The notes: generated from the sequence alone by a model not told the origin. DNA of 16,377 nucleotides from CAYTLQ01 sp964438715 (GCA_964438715.1 CAYTLQ010000329.1:1-16377); one strand, 5' to 3'. Shown: positions 7,957-16,227, counted from the stretch's first letter. Made by a program: numbers and translations.

Positions 7957-8901
7957 TTATTTTTTCAGAAAATCAAGTACTGCATTATTAAATTCTTCCG
8001 GCTTCTCTATCTGAAGCATGTGACCGCAATTATCAATTTCAATTATGGTACAGTTCTTAATCGAAGCCGCTCCGGACTGAAACACATCGGATGGATGGCC
8101 GGGGTTTAGATATGGATTCGGAATCAGACCATCATACTTACCGTACACCACAAGAACCGGAACAGAAATTCCTGAAAGTTTATCGAATGTTGGTTCATTT
8201 AACATACCGTTTACACATCTCACTACTGCATAGGCAAATGCTTCAAAATCTTTATTCTTTGCCATACGCACTCGTTCTTCAACCATCCATTCCCATTTTG
8301 ATGACCAGTTATAAAAGTTGTTTGAGAGGTTTCGCCGTATTCCTTCTTCCGTTGTTTTTTTAACACCTGAAACTGTTAATACACTTCTCAACCAGTCGCC
8401 TTCTCCCTGTTCAAATTCTTCAAAACCCGCAGGTGATGCAAGAATTAACTTATCTAACATATCAGGATATTTTAATGAAAAAATTATTCCGATCTGTCCC
8501 CCCATAGAATGGCCAACATAAACAAATTTATTAATAGAAAGAGCATCAGCTAATTTTTTTATCTGGTCGGCAAAAAAGCTCATACTGTATGAATAATAAT
8601 CTTTTTGCGACTTACCATAGCCGGGCAAATCTATTGCTATTACGCGATATTTTTTTGAAAGCTCCGGAATATTATACCGCCAGAACCCCGCGTTACTTGC
8701 CAAACCATGTACAAGAAAAATTACTTTATCACCTGCTCCAACATCGATATATGATATTTCCGGGTTCCCTGACATTTTTTTAACAGGGAAACCATAGTCT
8801 ATCTCAGAAAATTCAAGCGCCGGCATTTTTGTGTAGAGAAAACCACTGCATCCGCTAAACACTATTAATGACATAACAACTAATCCAAAAATTTTTTTCA
8901 T
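7957..8901 (-). CDS. Lipoprotein alpha/beta-hydrolase
   Basis: A 314-residue protein starting MKKIFGLVVMSLIVFSGC; the lipobox FSGC puts the lipid-bearing Cys at 18, so the enzyme is tethered to a membrane, most likely the outer one. The hydrolase core is complete: oxyanion loop LVHGLASN (63-70), nucleophile elbow GHSMGG with Ser132, acid Asp257 in YGKYDG and His294 in NCGHMLQIEKPEEF. A cap domain lies at about 160-240. Such enzymes cleave esters, lactones or related bonds; the substrate cannot be read from sequence. It is the last gene of the cluster that holds the barrel protein, ligase and transporter, which suggests it frees a carboxylic acid at the cell surface or in the periplasm. A very strong ribosome site precedes it. 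Confidence 0.88.
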   Translation of the reverse strand: MKKIFGLVVMSLIVFSGCSGFLYTKMPALEFSEIDYGFPVKKMSGNPEISYIDVGAGDKVIFLVHGLASNAGFWRYNIPELSKKYRVIAIDLPGYGKSQKDYYSYSMSFFADQIKKLADALSINKFVYVGHSMGGQIGIIFSLKYPDMLDKLILASPAGFEEFEQGEGDWLRSVLTVSGVKKTTEEGIRRNLSNNFYNWSSKWEWMVEERVRMAKNKDFEAFAYAVVRCVNGMLNEPTFDKLSGISVPVLVVYGKYDGLIPNPYLNPGHPSDVFQSGAASIKNCTIIEIDNCGHMLQIEKPEEFNNAVLDFLKK

Positions 8902-8902
8902 A

Positions 8903-8911
8903 TCACCTCCT
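8903..8911 (-). promoter_or_regulatory. Strong ribosome binding site overlapping the porin stop codon
   Basis: The minus strand reads TAGGAGGTGATATG, so the Shine-Dalgarno core AGGAGG (8911-8906) shares bases with the TAG stop (8912-8910) of the upstream barrel gene. It fixes the hydrolase start at 8901 and suggests translational coupling. It is the strongest ribosome site seen in the window; most other starts here have little or none. Confidence 0.75.
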
Positions 8912-10469
8912 AAAACATCAACCAGTTCAGGTAAGCAAAAAGTACAAAGGGGTCCTTCGGTTTTTCACTGCTGTTGTTGTATTTCACTATGGGGGATTTG
9001 TAAAAATCACCCAATGCAAGATAACCGGCACTCAGACCAACAGTTAAAAAGACTTTCAGATTATAACGAAGTTCAGCATTTACTTCAGTCCCTATGTATG
9101 ACTTTCCATCTTTAGGGGTAACATTTGACACTGCTGTTGCTAAACCAAGTTTACCGGAGAATTTATTTGGAACAAAATCCTTAGAAATTGTTAAAAAACC
9201 TGCTGTTACTCCATATCCCATGTTTGATATATCATGAACAGCGGAATAATAACGGTTAACTACCTGCGGATCGGGAAATAATAGCAGAGCCCTATGTGAA
9301 CTATAAATGCCGGTAGGTGAACCCCAGATGTTACCGGTAAGTACCGAACCAATTTTTTTATCCGTCGCTCCGTTAGCATCTCCGGTGGTAAACTGCGCTT
9401 CAAGAGACACTTTGTCATTTGCAGTCATTCCATATTTATAACTGAGAGAAGCATTTGCAGCAATTCCGAAGATATCAGCATACGCTCCATACTGATTATT
9501 ATCATTAATTGTATCTACAGTACCAAGATTTGCAATAACATAAGCATCGCTCCATAAACGGCCTGCAAGGAAATCCCTGTTATAGGAAGCATGGGCACCT
9601 AGCCACATAATATTCGCTTCGTACCGCTTCGTAGGAAATGATAAACGAACCGCACCGTTATACTCGGCAAGAGTACTATTCAGACCCTGCCCTAAAACCG
9701 ATATACCTCCCGAATTTTTGCCCCTGTCCCACACAAACCATACATCACCACCTACTTCGAGCAAAGGCTGTACTCTCGACTCAACATCAAGCATCCAAAG
9801 TGTAACATCATCATCTTCCTGAATAATATTCTCATACAACTGAAAATAGCCAAATCTGCCTTGTGTAGTTTCATTTAGGTTACCAAACAAACTTATTCCC
9901 ACTGCCTGCGTTCCCCAGAATGAAAGACGATAGGAGCTTGTCTGATAGGTACTTACTGCATTTTGATTTGGGTCACGAACATTATCGAACAATCGCTGTA
10001 AGCCGATAACAACATTCCAACCGGCATCTTTCGGCTTATAATCAACATTCGCTAAAAGAGTTTGTAAATTCACCTGTCCGGCATTAATTCCACCTCCGTT
10101 ATTACCGCCTACTCCATATGCAGCGTCTCCCCATGTCATATCAACTTTAAATAAACTTCGGAAAGTTGCTACTCCATCGAGTATCTGTGGCGAGTATATA
10201 AACATTGGCACGAATCGTTGTTCAATAAACGATGAGGTTTTTGCATGAGTAGAAGTTGTGTTTGGACCGAAAAGCCTGCCGATTATTTGTCCACGAAGTA
10301 ATTCGTTTGTCGGCGCTACATTCGAAAATGTTGCCCGGCTAAACCAATACCCGATAAATTTGAATTCAGGAGGCTTTGCATCAGGTATTTTTTGAAGTTG
10401 TGTATCCTGAGCTAAAATCGAGCCCACCGCAAGTAGCAGAAAAACTACAATTTGTATTTGTCTGAGCAT
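8910..10469 (-). CDS. Outer-membrane beta-barrel (porin-like) protein
   Basis: 519 residues with a signal peptide (about 1-20, MLRQIQIVVFLLLAVGSILA) and then alternating polar/aromatic strands and glycine- and asparagine-rich turns along the whole length. It ends LNWLMF, with the terminal aromatic residue used by the barrel assembly machinery. There is no TonB box or plug domain, so it looks like a passive channel rather than a TonB-dependent receptor. I do not recognise a named family; an alginate-export-like or other 16-18-strand porin is possible. A GAGGAA ribosome site stands eight bases before the ATG. Just upstream is a Rho-independent terminator, so expression depends on read-through or an overlapping promoter. 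Its place between the lipoprotein and hydrolase genes suggests substrate passage through the outer membrane. Confidence 0.8.
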   Translation of the reverse strand: MLRQIQIVVFLLLAVGSILAQDTQLQKIPDAKPPEFKFIGYWFSRATFSNVAPTNELLRGQIIGRLFGPNTTSTHAKTSSFIEQRFVPMFIYSPQILDGVATFRSLFKVDMTWGDAAYGVGGNNGGGINAGQVNLQTLLANVDYKPKDAGWNVVIGLQRLFDNVRDPNQNAVSTYQTSSYRLSFWGTQAVGISLFGNLNETTQGRFGYFQLYENIIQEDDDVTLWMLDVESRVQPLLEVGGDVWFVWDRGKNSGGISVLGQGLNSTLAEYNGAVRLSFPTKRYEANIMWLGAHASYNRDFLAGRLWSDAYVIANLGTVDTINDNNQYGAYADIFGIAANASLSYKYGMTANDKVSLEAQFTTGDANGATDKKIGSVLTGNIWGSPTGIYSSHRALLLFPDPQVVNRYYSAVHDISNMGYGVTAGFLTISKDFVPNKFSGKLGLATAVSNVTPKDGKSYIGTEVNAELRYNLKVFLTVGLSAGYLALGDFYKSPIVKYNNSSEKPKDPFVLFAYLNWLMF

Positions 10470-10488
10470 AGTCTTGTTCCTCTGTTAT

Positions 10489-10524
10489 GAAAAAGCCATC
10501 CGTTCCATTGAGGAACGAATGGCT
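10489..10524 (-). terminator. Rho-independent terminator inside the cluster
   Basis: On the minus strand AGCCATTCGTTCC (10524-10512) and GGAACGGATGGCT (10506-10494) form a 13-pair stem, with one G-U pair and a five-base loop, followed directly by UUUUU. This is a textbook intrinsic terminator 17 bases after the lipoprotein stop. The next gene starts only 20 bases beyond the U-run, which leaves no room for a separate promoter. It therefore probably lets a fraction of transcripts through and lowers expression of the barrel and hydrolase genes. Confidence 0.85.
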
Positions 10525-10541
10525 CATCAGTCTCAGAATAA

Positions 10542-11078
10542 TTACTGTTTTACATATTTCTGTATATATATCGAATATTTTACACCGCCAATTGTTGTAC
10601 TTCCAAAGCCGCCTTCTGCCGTTGGCGCACTCACACCTGTAAGGGCTGGAGAAGTCTGGATAACTTCGTATGTCATATTTGAAGAGCTGATTGCAAAAAT
10701 ACCCGTTGCGGTAATTGTTGCAGGAGTTGCCTGATTTGCTACAATTGTATAGATCTTTGCGCCTTTTGTTGCATTTGTCGAAAGAGTATCCGTAAAAGAG
10801 GTTTCAGTAATTGTATATGTACCGGTTAAAGTTGTATTTACATCTGCGCTATCTGTCTGAACAACGGTGTAGGATTTGTTTGCATTAAATGTAGCCACAA
10901 TTTTCTTTATCTTAAATGGGGCAACTTTAAGTCCAATTGCTACATTTGCTCCTTCTGAAACCCATGTGCCAACAATTGGATCGGTCGTTGGTGTAGGTGT
11001 GGTTGTGGTATCATCATCTTTGCAAGATGTAAAAACAAGAGAAACGGCAAAAAGCAAAAAAAGAACTGACTTTTTCAT
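10542..11078 (-). CDS. Lipocalin-like lipoprotein
   Basis: 178 residues. The signal ends in the lipobox FTSC (Cys19), followed by a low-complexity Asp/Thr/Pro linker (KDDDTTTTPTPTTDP) and then PIVGTWVSEG, the opening strand typical of lipocalin-like domains in Bacteroidota lipoproteins. The rest is strand-rich (FNANKSYTVVQTD, LTGTYTITETSF), suiting a small barrel that binds a hydrophobic ligand. AAGGAG precedes the ATG, and the gene starts nine bases after the ligase stop. Together with the ligase and porin-like protein, it could hold or pass on a lipophilic substrate in the periplasm; this is inference. The terminator at 10489-10524 follows. Confidence 0.75.
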   Translation of the reverse strand: MKKSVLFLLFAVSLVFTSCKDDDTTTTPTPTTDPIVGTWVSEGANVAIGLKVAPFKIKKIVATFNANKSYTVVQTDSADVNTTLTGTYTITETSFTDTLSTNATKGAKIYTIVANQATPATITATGIFAISSSNMTYEVIQTSPALTGVSAPTAEGGFGSTTIGGVKYSIYIQKYVKQ

Positions 11079-11087
11079 AAGGACTCC

Positions 11088-12614
11088 TTATTGAATGTTA
11101 TTGTGAATTAGTGATTGATGAATTTCTCGTAGTTTTATTTTATTAATTTTCCCTGCATCTGTTTTCGGGAGTACATCGATGAAATGAATATATTTCGGAA
11201 TCTTATATTTTGCCATTTTACCATGAAAAAATTCCTGTACCGCAGTTTCCGATAGTTCTTTTTCTTTCTGAGGTACTATAAATGCTGCCCCAACCTCACC
11301 CCATCGCTCATCAGGAACACCGATAACCGCAACTTCCTTAATTGAATGGTTTGTGAAAAGAAATGCTTCTATTTCAGCCGGATACACATTCTCACCGCCG
11401 CTGATATACATATTCTTCTTCCTGTCAACAATATAGTAATAACCTTCTATATCCTTTTTAACGAGATCACCGGTGTGAAAGAAGCCATTTATGATAGAAT
11501 TTTTCGTTTCCTCCTCTTTCCGCCAATAGCCCGGAGTAACTACAGGAGATTTTAAACAAAGTTCTCCGATTTCATCCGGTCCGCATTCTGTCCCCTCCGG
11601 AGAAAGTATTTTAGCCTCAACAAAGAAATTCGGGAATCCGATACTCCCTTTTTTCCTGATAGCATCTTTTTGATGAAGTGAGAAGCAATTAGGACCTACC
11701 TCCGTTAAACCATATCCTTGACGAATATAAACACCCTTGTCGTGCCAGAGATTTATCAGCGGAATCGGCATCGGAGCACCGCCAACAATTGCATAACGCA
11801 GGCTCGAGAGATCAGCCTTTTCAAAATACGGTAAATCAGACATCATTTGCAGCATTGTGGGCACACCAAAAAGGATTGTGCTCTTTTCCTTCTCTATAAG
11901 TTTTAGTATGAGTTCTGCATCGAAAGACTGTAAAAGTGTATGAGATGCACCATGCAGAAAAAATGGAGTGAAAAGTACATTCCAACCGCCTGTATGGAAA
12001 AATGGGGCATAACCTTGTGTATGGTCCAATGAAGTTATATCGAGGCGCAGTCCGGTATTTATTGCATTCCAGAATAACATTTTGTGCGTAATCATTACGC
12101 CTTTGGAAAGTCCTGTGGTACCTGCTGTATATAGTATCATTACAACATCATCCTCATTCGCAACAGGCCATCCGGGATGCAGAGAAGCAGATTCTACCTC
12201 AAGGAGAAAATTTGTAATCGACTCAATCTCAAGTTTTGTACAATCTCCTTTAAGGGAAGAAAGTTCATTAACATTTTCAAAGTATGAATTTTCAAAAAAG
12301 AATAATTTCGGCTCAGCATCACTAATAAGCGTATTCAATTCACGGGGAGTAAGACGAAAATTAAGAGGTACAAGAATTGCCCCAATCTTGATACAGGAGA
12401 GAAATAACAGTACATATTCTGCTCTGTTTTTTGAGTAAACAGCTATTCTATCTCCCTTCTCTATTCCATATTGAGCAATTAACCGGGAGGCTAATGTATT
12501 TGTACAGTGATTAAACTGAGAATAAGTCCATTCTAAGCCTCTGTTATACTCCCGTAAAAAAAGTTTTTCAGGCGTGTAATATGCCCACTTTGCAAGCCAA
12601 TCAGTAGAGTTCAT
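11088..12614 (-). CDS. AMP-forming acyl-CoA synthetase (fatty or aryl acid CoA ligase)
   Basis: 508 residues of the ANL adenylate-forming family, full length. Visible motifs are the phosphate loop YTAGTTGLSKG (162-172), QGYGLTE (299-305), FHTGD (379-383), the hinge region DRKKNMYISGGENVYPAEIE (397-416), and the C-terminal catalytic Lys489 in PKTDAGKINK. The enzyme should activate a carboxylic acid with ATP and load it on CoA in the cytoplasm. The closest-looking groups are medium/long-chain fatty-acid and malonate- or cyclohexanecarboxylate-type ligases; chain length cannot be read. Its ATG overlaps the MFS stop by four bases (ATGA), so the two are translationally coupled. This supports import of an acid followed at once by CoA activation. 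Confidence 0.9.
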   Translation of the reverse strand: MNSTDWLAKWAYYTPEKLFLREYNRGLEWTYSQFNHCTNTLASRLIAQYGIEKGDRIAVYSKNRAEYVLLFLSCIKIGAILVPLNFRLTPRELNTLISDAEPKLFFFENSYFENVNELSSLKGDCTKLEIESITNFLLEVESASLHPGWPVANEDDVVMILYTAGTTGLSKGVMITHKMLFWNAINTGLRLDITSLDHTQGYAPFFHTGGWNVLFTPFFLHGASHTLLQSFDAELILKLIEKEKSTILFGVPTMLQMMSDLPYFEKADLSSLRYAIVGGAPMPIPLINLWHDKGVYIRQGYGLTEVGPNCFSLHQKDAIRKKGSIGFPNFFVEAKILSPEGTECGPDEIGELCLKSPVVTPGYWRKEEETKNSIINGFFHTGDLVKKDIEGYYYIVDRKKNMYISGGENVYPAEIEAFLFTNHSIKEVAVIGVPDERWGEVGAAFIVPQKEKELSETAVQEFFHGKMAKYKIPKYIHFIDVLPKTDAGKINKIKLREIHQSLIHNNIQ

Positions 12615-13855
12615 CCTTCCTTCTCCAGATATTTTCTTCCAAAATGCAGAAGTATTGCGGCTACTATTCCTGCCGTAGGCGCCAACAATAAAGTAAACTT
12701 CATCATTTCCGGATTTACAGACACCTGAAGTATATCATTCACTCTTCCAAAAATCGGAGGAGCTATTCCATATCCAATTACATTCACTACAAAGAAGTAC
12801 ATACCCACTGCCAATCCACGCAAATAAGGACCTGCAATATCATTTACATCTGCTGCAGCAGGACCCAACCACGAAAGAGAAAGTCCCAGCAGAATTGTAA
12901 TAGATACTACCTGTATAAGAGTATTGTTTGAATAAAGAATAACCACCCAGAATGGAATGCAGAGTAAGGATACGATACTTGTATATATTAACCTGCCGCC
13001 TTTCCTCTTTTCACGGAATTTATCTGCAATCCACCCACCCATTATTGTTCCCGGTAATCCGCCTATCATAGTTCCTAATCCGATCCACATACCAACTTCA
13101 GTAACACTCAACTCTCTTGTGCGAACGAGGAAGGTCGGTAACCATATTGAAACACTATTAGCCATAATAGAGAAGAAAGCGTATCCCGTAAGTATAAATC
13201 GCAGAGGTATATTCGCGAAAAGCAATTTCCAGTTTTTCTTTTCATGGTCACTTGCAGAGTCACTGATACCGCGCTGAGGCTCTTTTAACATCAGAACCAA
13301 AATGACTAAAAGTAAACCTGGAAAACCGAGAAAATAAAATGAATGTCTCCATGACAGTGCATCACTAATCCATCCACCAAAGAAAAATGCTACACCGGTT
13401 CCTATTGCAATACCAGAAGAAAAAATTGCCTGAACTGTTGCGCGCATTCTGGCAGGGAAATAATCACTCAAAAGAGAGAGAGCGGCAGGTCCTAAGGTAG
13501 CCTCACCAATTCCAACCATCATTCTGCAAAGAAAAATCGACCAAAATCCGCCGGCGAAACCAGTAAGTCCGGAAAAGATACTCCACACAGCTAATCCGAA
13601 TGCAATTAACTTTTTTCTCGAAATTCTGTCAGCCATTCTTCCAAAGGGAATACCGAGAGTGGTATAGAAAATGACGAATGAAGTTGCTCCCAGCAATGCT
13701 AATTGCAGATCACTGAACTTAAGTTCTTTTTTAATCGGAGAAAACAGAATGTAGATTAACACTCTGTCAACAAAATTCATAACATAAACTAAGGTCAGCA
13801 GTAATAATGCATACCATGCATATTTTGTTCCGTGAGTTTTTTCTTCTGCAATCAT
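12611..13855 (-). CDS. Spinster-type MFS transporter
   Basis: 414 residues with twelve hydrophobic segments. Helix 1 carries VYVMNFVDRVLI (Asp30-Arg31), and the loop between helices 2 and 3 has the MFS signature GRMADRISRKK (72-82). Together with VGIGEATLGPAALSLLSDYF in helices 4-5 this points to the Spinster-like branch, whose bacterial members often sit in catabolic clusters for lipophilic or aromatic acids. It is predicted to move an organic acid or lipid-like anion across the inner membrane, probably by proton coupling; direction and substrate are unknown. It starts nine bases after the condensing-enzyme stop with no clear ribosome site and overlaps the ligase gene. Confidence 0.88.
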   Translation of the reverse strand: MIAEEKTHGTKYAWYALLLLTLVYVMNFVDRVLIYILFSPIKKELKFSDLQLALLGATSFVIFYTTLGIPFGRMADRISRKKLIAFGLAVWSIFSGLTGFAGGFWSIFLCRMMVGIGEATLGPAALSLLSDYFPARMRATVQAIFSSGIAIGTGVAFFFGGWISDALSWRHSFYFLGFPGLLLVILVLMLKEPQRGISDSASDHEKKNWKLLFANIPLRFILTGYAFFSIMANSVSIWLPTFLVRTRELSVTEVGMWIGLGTMIGGLPGTIMGGWIADKFREKRKGGRLIYTSIVSLLCIPFWVVILYSNNTLIQVVSITILLGLSLSWLGPAAADVNDIAGPYLRGLAVGMYFFVVNVIGYGIAPPIFGRVNDILQVSVNPEMMKFTLLLAPTAGIVAAILLHFGRKYLEKEG

Positions 13856-13864
13856 AGTAGTTTT

Positions 13865-14863
13865 TTAATATTTAAATAATGCACTAGCAAAAGCAAGTCC
13901 GCCGCCGGAGCCCATAAAACATACAATGTCACCGCGTTGTACTTTGCCTGTTTTCACCGCTTCATCAAACGCCATTGGTATGCATGCCGAACCGGTATAT
14001 CCATACCTATCCATTATTGTATAACCCTTCGCATGGGATACATTCAGATTATCTAAAGTTTCCCGAATTGAATTAATATTAATCTGTGTAAAGAAAAAAT
14101 GAGCTATATCGGATGGTTTTATGCCGACCTTTTCGCAATTTTCTTTTATCATCCGCGTCCATGTTATTGGATTTATTTCTTTTGGAAATTTCTTTACAAA
14201 TTTTAATAAATGATCTTTTGCAGAGAGAACAGTATCGGATAAAGGCAGATGAGTTCCTCCCGCGTAAATTCCCATCCATTCCGCATATTGTCCTTCCGTA
14301 TATAACGACGATGTCAGATATCCATTGTTTGTATCTGTTTCTGCTTTTAACACTACTGCCGCCGCGCCATCGGCAAACAGCGTTACCGTCTTTTTGTCCT
14401 TCAAATCCAGATATTTACTCATTGCATAAGCGCCAATTACCAGAATGTACTCATACGACTGATCTGCCAAAAGAAATTTCCCCGCCGTATCAAGAGCAGT
14501 TACAAAACCTGCACATGCGCTGTTTAGATCGAATGTGCCGGCATTTTTGGCACCAATTCGGTGTTGAACAACCGACGCAGTAGAAGGGGAAATATATTCC
14601 GGCGTATCAGTTGCAACAATTATAAGGTTAAGTTTCTCCGCAGTAATACCGGCGGTTCTAAGCGCATCTTCAGCCGCTCTTTGAGCAAGATCAGCGGTTG
14701 ATTCATTTTCGGCACACCATCTGCGCTCCCTGATTGTAAGATTTTCTCTTAACCATGTATCAACATCTTCACCAAGAATCTTGTTAAAATATTCATTTGG
14801 AATTATTCGTTCCGGTACATAAGATCCTGTACCTACGATTAAGGCGTTTCTGTTTTTTTTCAT
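13865..14863 (-). CDS. KASIII-like (FabH-like) condensing enzyme lacking the usual His and Asn
   Basis: 332 residues with the thiolase fold of 3-oxoacyl-ACP synthase III. Matching regions include the opening IVGTGSYVPE, the nucleophile loop LNSACAGF with Cys117, FADGAAAVVL, and the closing GSGGGLAFASALF. In FabH the triad is Cys-His-Asn, with His in PHQAN and Asn in GNTS. Here the equivalent stretches read FFFTQININ and DRYGYTGSA, so Thr259 and Tyr289 stand at the His and Asn sites. The protein may therefore do acyl transfer, thioester cleavage or a different condensation rather than fatty-acid initiation. It is five bases from the dehydrogenase gene upstream and nine from the MFS gene downstream, inside the proposed acid-processing operon. 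The fold is sure; the reaction is not. Confidence 0.88.
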   Translation of the reverse strand: MKKNRNALIVGTGSYVPERIIPNEYFNKILGEDVDTWLRENLTIRERRWCAENESTADLAQRAAEDALRTAGITAEKLNLIIVATDTPEYISPSTASVVQHRIGAKNAGTFDLNSACAGFVTALDTAGKFLLADQSYEYILVIGAYAMSKYLDLKDKKTVTLFADGAAAVVLKAETDTNNGYLTSSLYTEGQYAEWMGIYAGGTHLPLSDTVLSAKDHLLKFVKKFPKEINPITWTRMIKENCEKVGIKPSDIAHFFFTQININSIRETLDNLNVSHAKGYTIMDRYGYTGSACIPMAFDEAVKTGKVQRGDIVCFMGSGGGLAFASALFKY

Positions 14864-14868
14864 AAAAT

Positions 14869-15612
14869 TTAACTGATTAGTCCGCCATCAACACTGAGCG
14901 TGGCACCATTAATAAAAGAGGCTTCGTCACTGGCAAGGAATAAATACGCATTAGCGATATCCTCAGGAGACCCTAACCTGCCCAATGGTGTTTTTTCTTC
15001 CAACGCTTTTAAAATGTTTTCAGGTACAGTCTTAATCATCTCAGTAGCGATAAAACCGGGGGCAACAGCATTTACTGTTATACCTTTTCTGCCAAGTTCA
15101 CGAGCCCAAACTTTTGTCATACCAATAACTCCCGCTTTCGTTGCCACATAATTTGTTTGTCCGAAATTACCGTAGATGCCAACGACAGATGAGGTGTTAA
15201 TTATTCTTCCATACTTTTTTTCAATCATAACGGGTATAACTGCTTTTGTACAGTGAAATACTCCCGTCAGGTTTACATCAAGAACCATTTGCCATTGTTC
15301 GGTAGTCATTTTCGCCAGTGAAGCATCTTTTGTAATTCCGGCATTATTAATTAAAATATCAATAGTGCCAAATTCATTAATAGTTTTTTTACCGGCATCT
15401 TCCACCGATTCCATTTTGGTGACATCAACCTGAATTGCAATAACTTTACCACCCTTCGCGATTAGTTCTTCTGCAACTTTTTTTCCTGCTGTAATGTCCA
15501 TATCCCAAATAACTGCCGAAGCACCTTCTGATACAAATTTCTCTACAGCGGCTTTACCAATTCCTCCGGCGCCCCCTGTTATAACGGCCACTTTATTTTT
15601 CAATCTATTCAT
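14869..15612 (-). CDS. FabG-like short-chain dehydrogenase (3-hydroxyacyl type)
   Basis: 247 residues, a classical SDR. It shows the cofactor loop TGGAGGIG (12-19), NNAG (89-92), and the catalytic Asn114, Ser142, Tyr155 and Lys159 (YVATK). It resembles FabG and acetoacetyl-CoA reductases, which interconvert 3-oxo and 3-hydroxy acyl thioesters. Asp37 sits at the end of the second beta strand (VIWDMD), a position where an acidic residue favours NAD over NADP. This suggests oxidation of 3-hydroxyacyl-CoA rather than biosynthetic reduction. It is the first structural gene after the regulator, preceded by AGGAA and a palindrome that may be the operator. It is five bases from the KASIII-like gene. 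Confidence 0.9.
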   Translation of the reverse strand: MNRLKNKVAVITGGAGGIGKAAVEKFVSEGASAVIWDMDITAGKKVAEELIAKGGKVIAIQVDVTKMESVEDAGKKTINEFGTIDILINNAGITKDASLAKMTTEQWQMVLDVNLTGVFHCTKAVIPVMIEKKYGRIINTSSVVGIYGNFGQTNYVATKAGVIGMTKVWARELGRKGITVNAVAPGFIATEMIKTVPENILKALEEKTPLGRLGSPEDIANAYLFLASDEASFINGATLSVDGGLIS

Positions 15613-15634
15613 CGTTTCCTAAATATTTTTAAGT

Positions 15635-15650
15635 TTTGAAAATTTTCAAA
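15635..15650. promoter_or_regulatory. Palindromic operator candidate before the dehydrogenase gene
   Basis: TTTGAAAATTTTCAAA is a perfect 16-base palindrome lying 22-38 bases before the dehydrogenase ATG. On the minus strand a TATACT -10-like word (15661-15656) stands five bases upstream of it, so a bound repressor would cover the transcription start. Fifteen of sixteen bases recur in the regulator's own promoter (16239-16254). No good -35 element is visible. Binding by the adjacent regulator is inference. Confidence 0.55.
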
Positions 15651-15669
15651 TGTTAAGTATAAAATATTT

Positions 15670-16182
15670 TTACTTGTTCCTTTTTTTCAATGATTTATTA
15701 ATTAATATTTCCCGTTGATCAATCCAGTCAGAAAGAAAATTCCTGTAATGCCTTTCCATGAGCAAATAAAACTGTTCCATTTCCGTTAGTCGATATCGGA
15801 TGACATCAGCATTCTTATGTTTTAGCTCCGATGCTTTTTCATTAAGGAAACGGGCTATGCGGGTGTTATTCTTAATGAGCTCCAGATTATTGCGGAAGGC
15901 ATTTTCAAATATTTCCGGTTCAATTTCGTAGAAATCTTTTCGGTTATTTTCAGGAGACCAGGTTTTTCTTATTAGTTTTCTATCCCGCAGTCGTCTTACA
16001 ATCTGGCTAACCGGACCTTTGCTTCTCCCTAATTTTTTTGTAATCTCATCAAGTGAGAGCGGCTCAGGCGAGTAAATCAGCAGAGCGACGATGTGACCCA
16101 TGAGCTTATTCAAACCGAAGGCTTTATAAGCATCACCAAATCGTTGAATCATCTCTTTTTGGACGCGTTCTTCGTTGGTCAT
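15670..16182 (-). CDS. GbsR/MarR-type winged-helix transcriptional regulator
   Basis: Starting at the ATG at 16182 (MTNEERVQKEMIQRFGDAY) the protein has 170 residues, normal for this family. The frame is open to a GTG at 16257, but that extension would lie on top of the promoter and operator sequences, so the shorter form is preferred. The winged-helix DNA-binding part is LSLDEITKKLGRSKGPVSQI and the following RRLRDRKLIRKTW with the wing SPENNRKDFYEIEP. C-terminal helices suit dimerisation. GbsR-like proteins repress neighbouring operons and usually themselves. The dehydrogenase gene begins 57 bases downstream on the same strand, with a matching operator candidate before each. The inducer is unknown; a cluster substrate or its CoA ester is likely. 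Confidence 0.85.
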   Translation of the reverse strand: MTNEERVQKEMIQRFGDAYKAFGLNKLMGHIVALLIYSPEPLSLDEITKKLGRSKGPVSQIVRRLRDRKLIRKTWSPENNRKDFYEIEPEIFENAFRNNLELIKNNTRIARFLNEKASELKHKNADVIRYRLTEMEQFYLLMERHYRNFLSDWIDQREILINKSLKKRNK

Positions 16183-16227
16183 TGCTCTGTTTTTTTTGAC
16201 CGGGCTGTGAAAGATAATATCATTTAT

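Noticed and set aside
14113..14583. 156-codon plus-strand frame within the KASIII-like gene
   Set aside because: Antisense to the condensing-enzyme active-site region; Leu-, Pro- and His-rich shadow translation.
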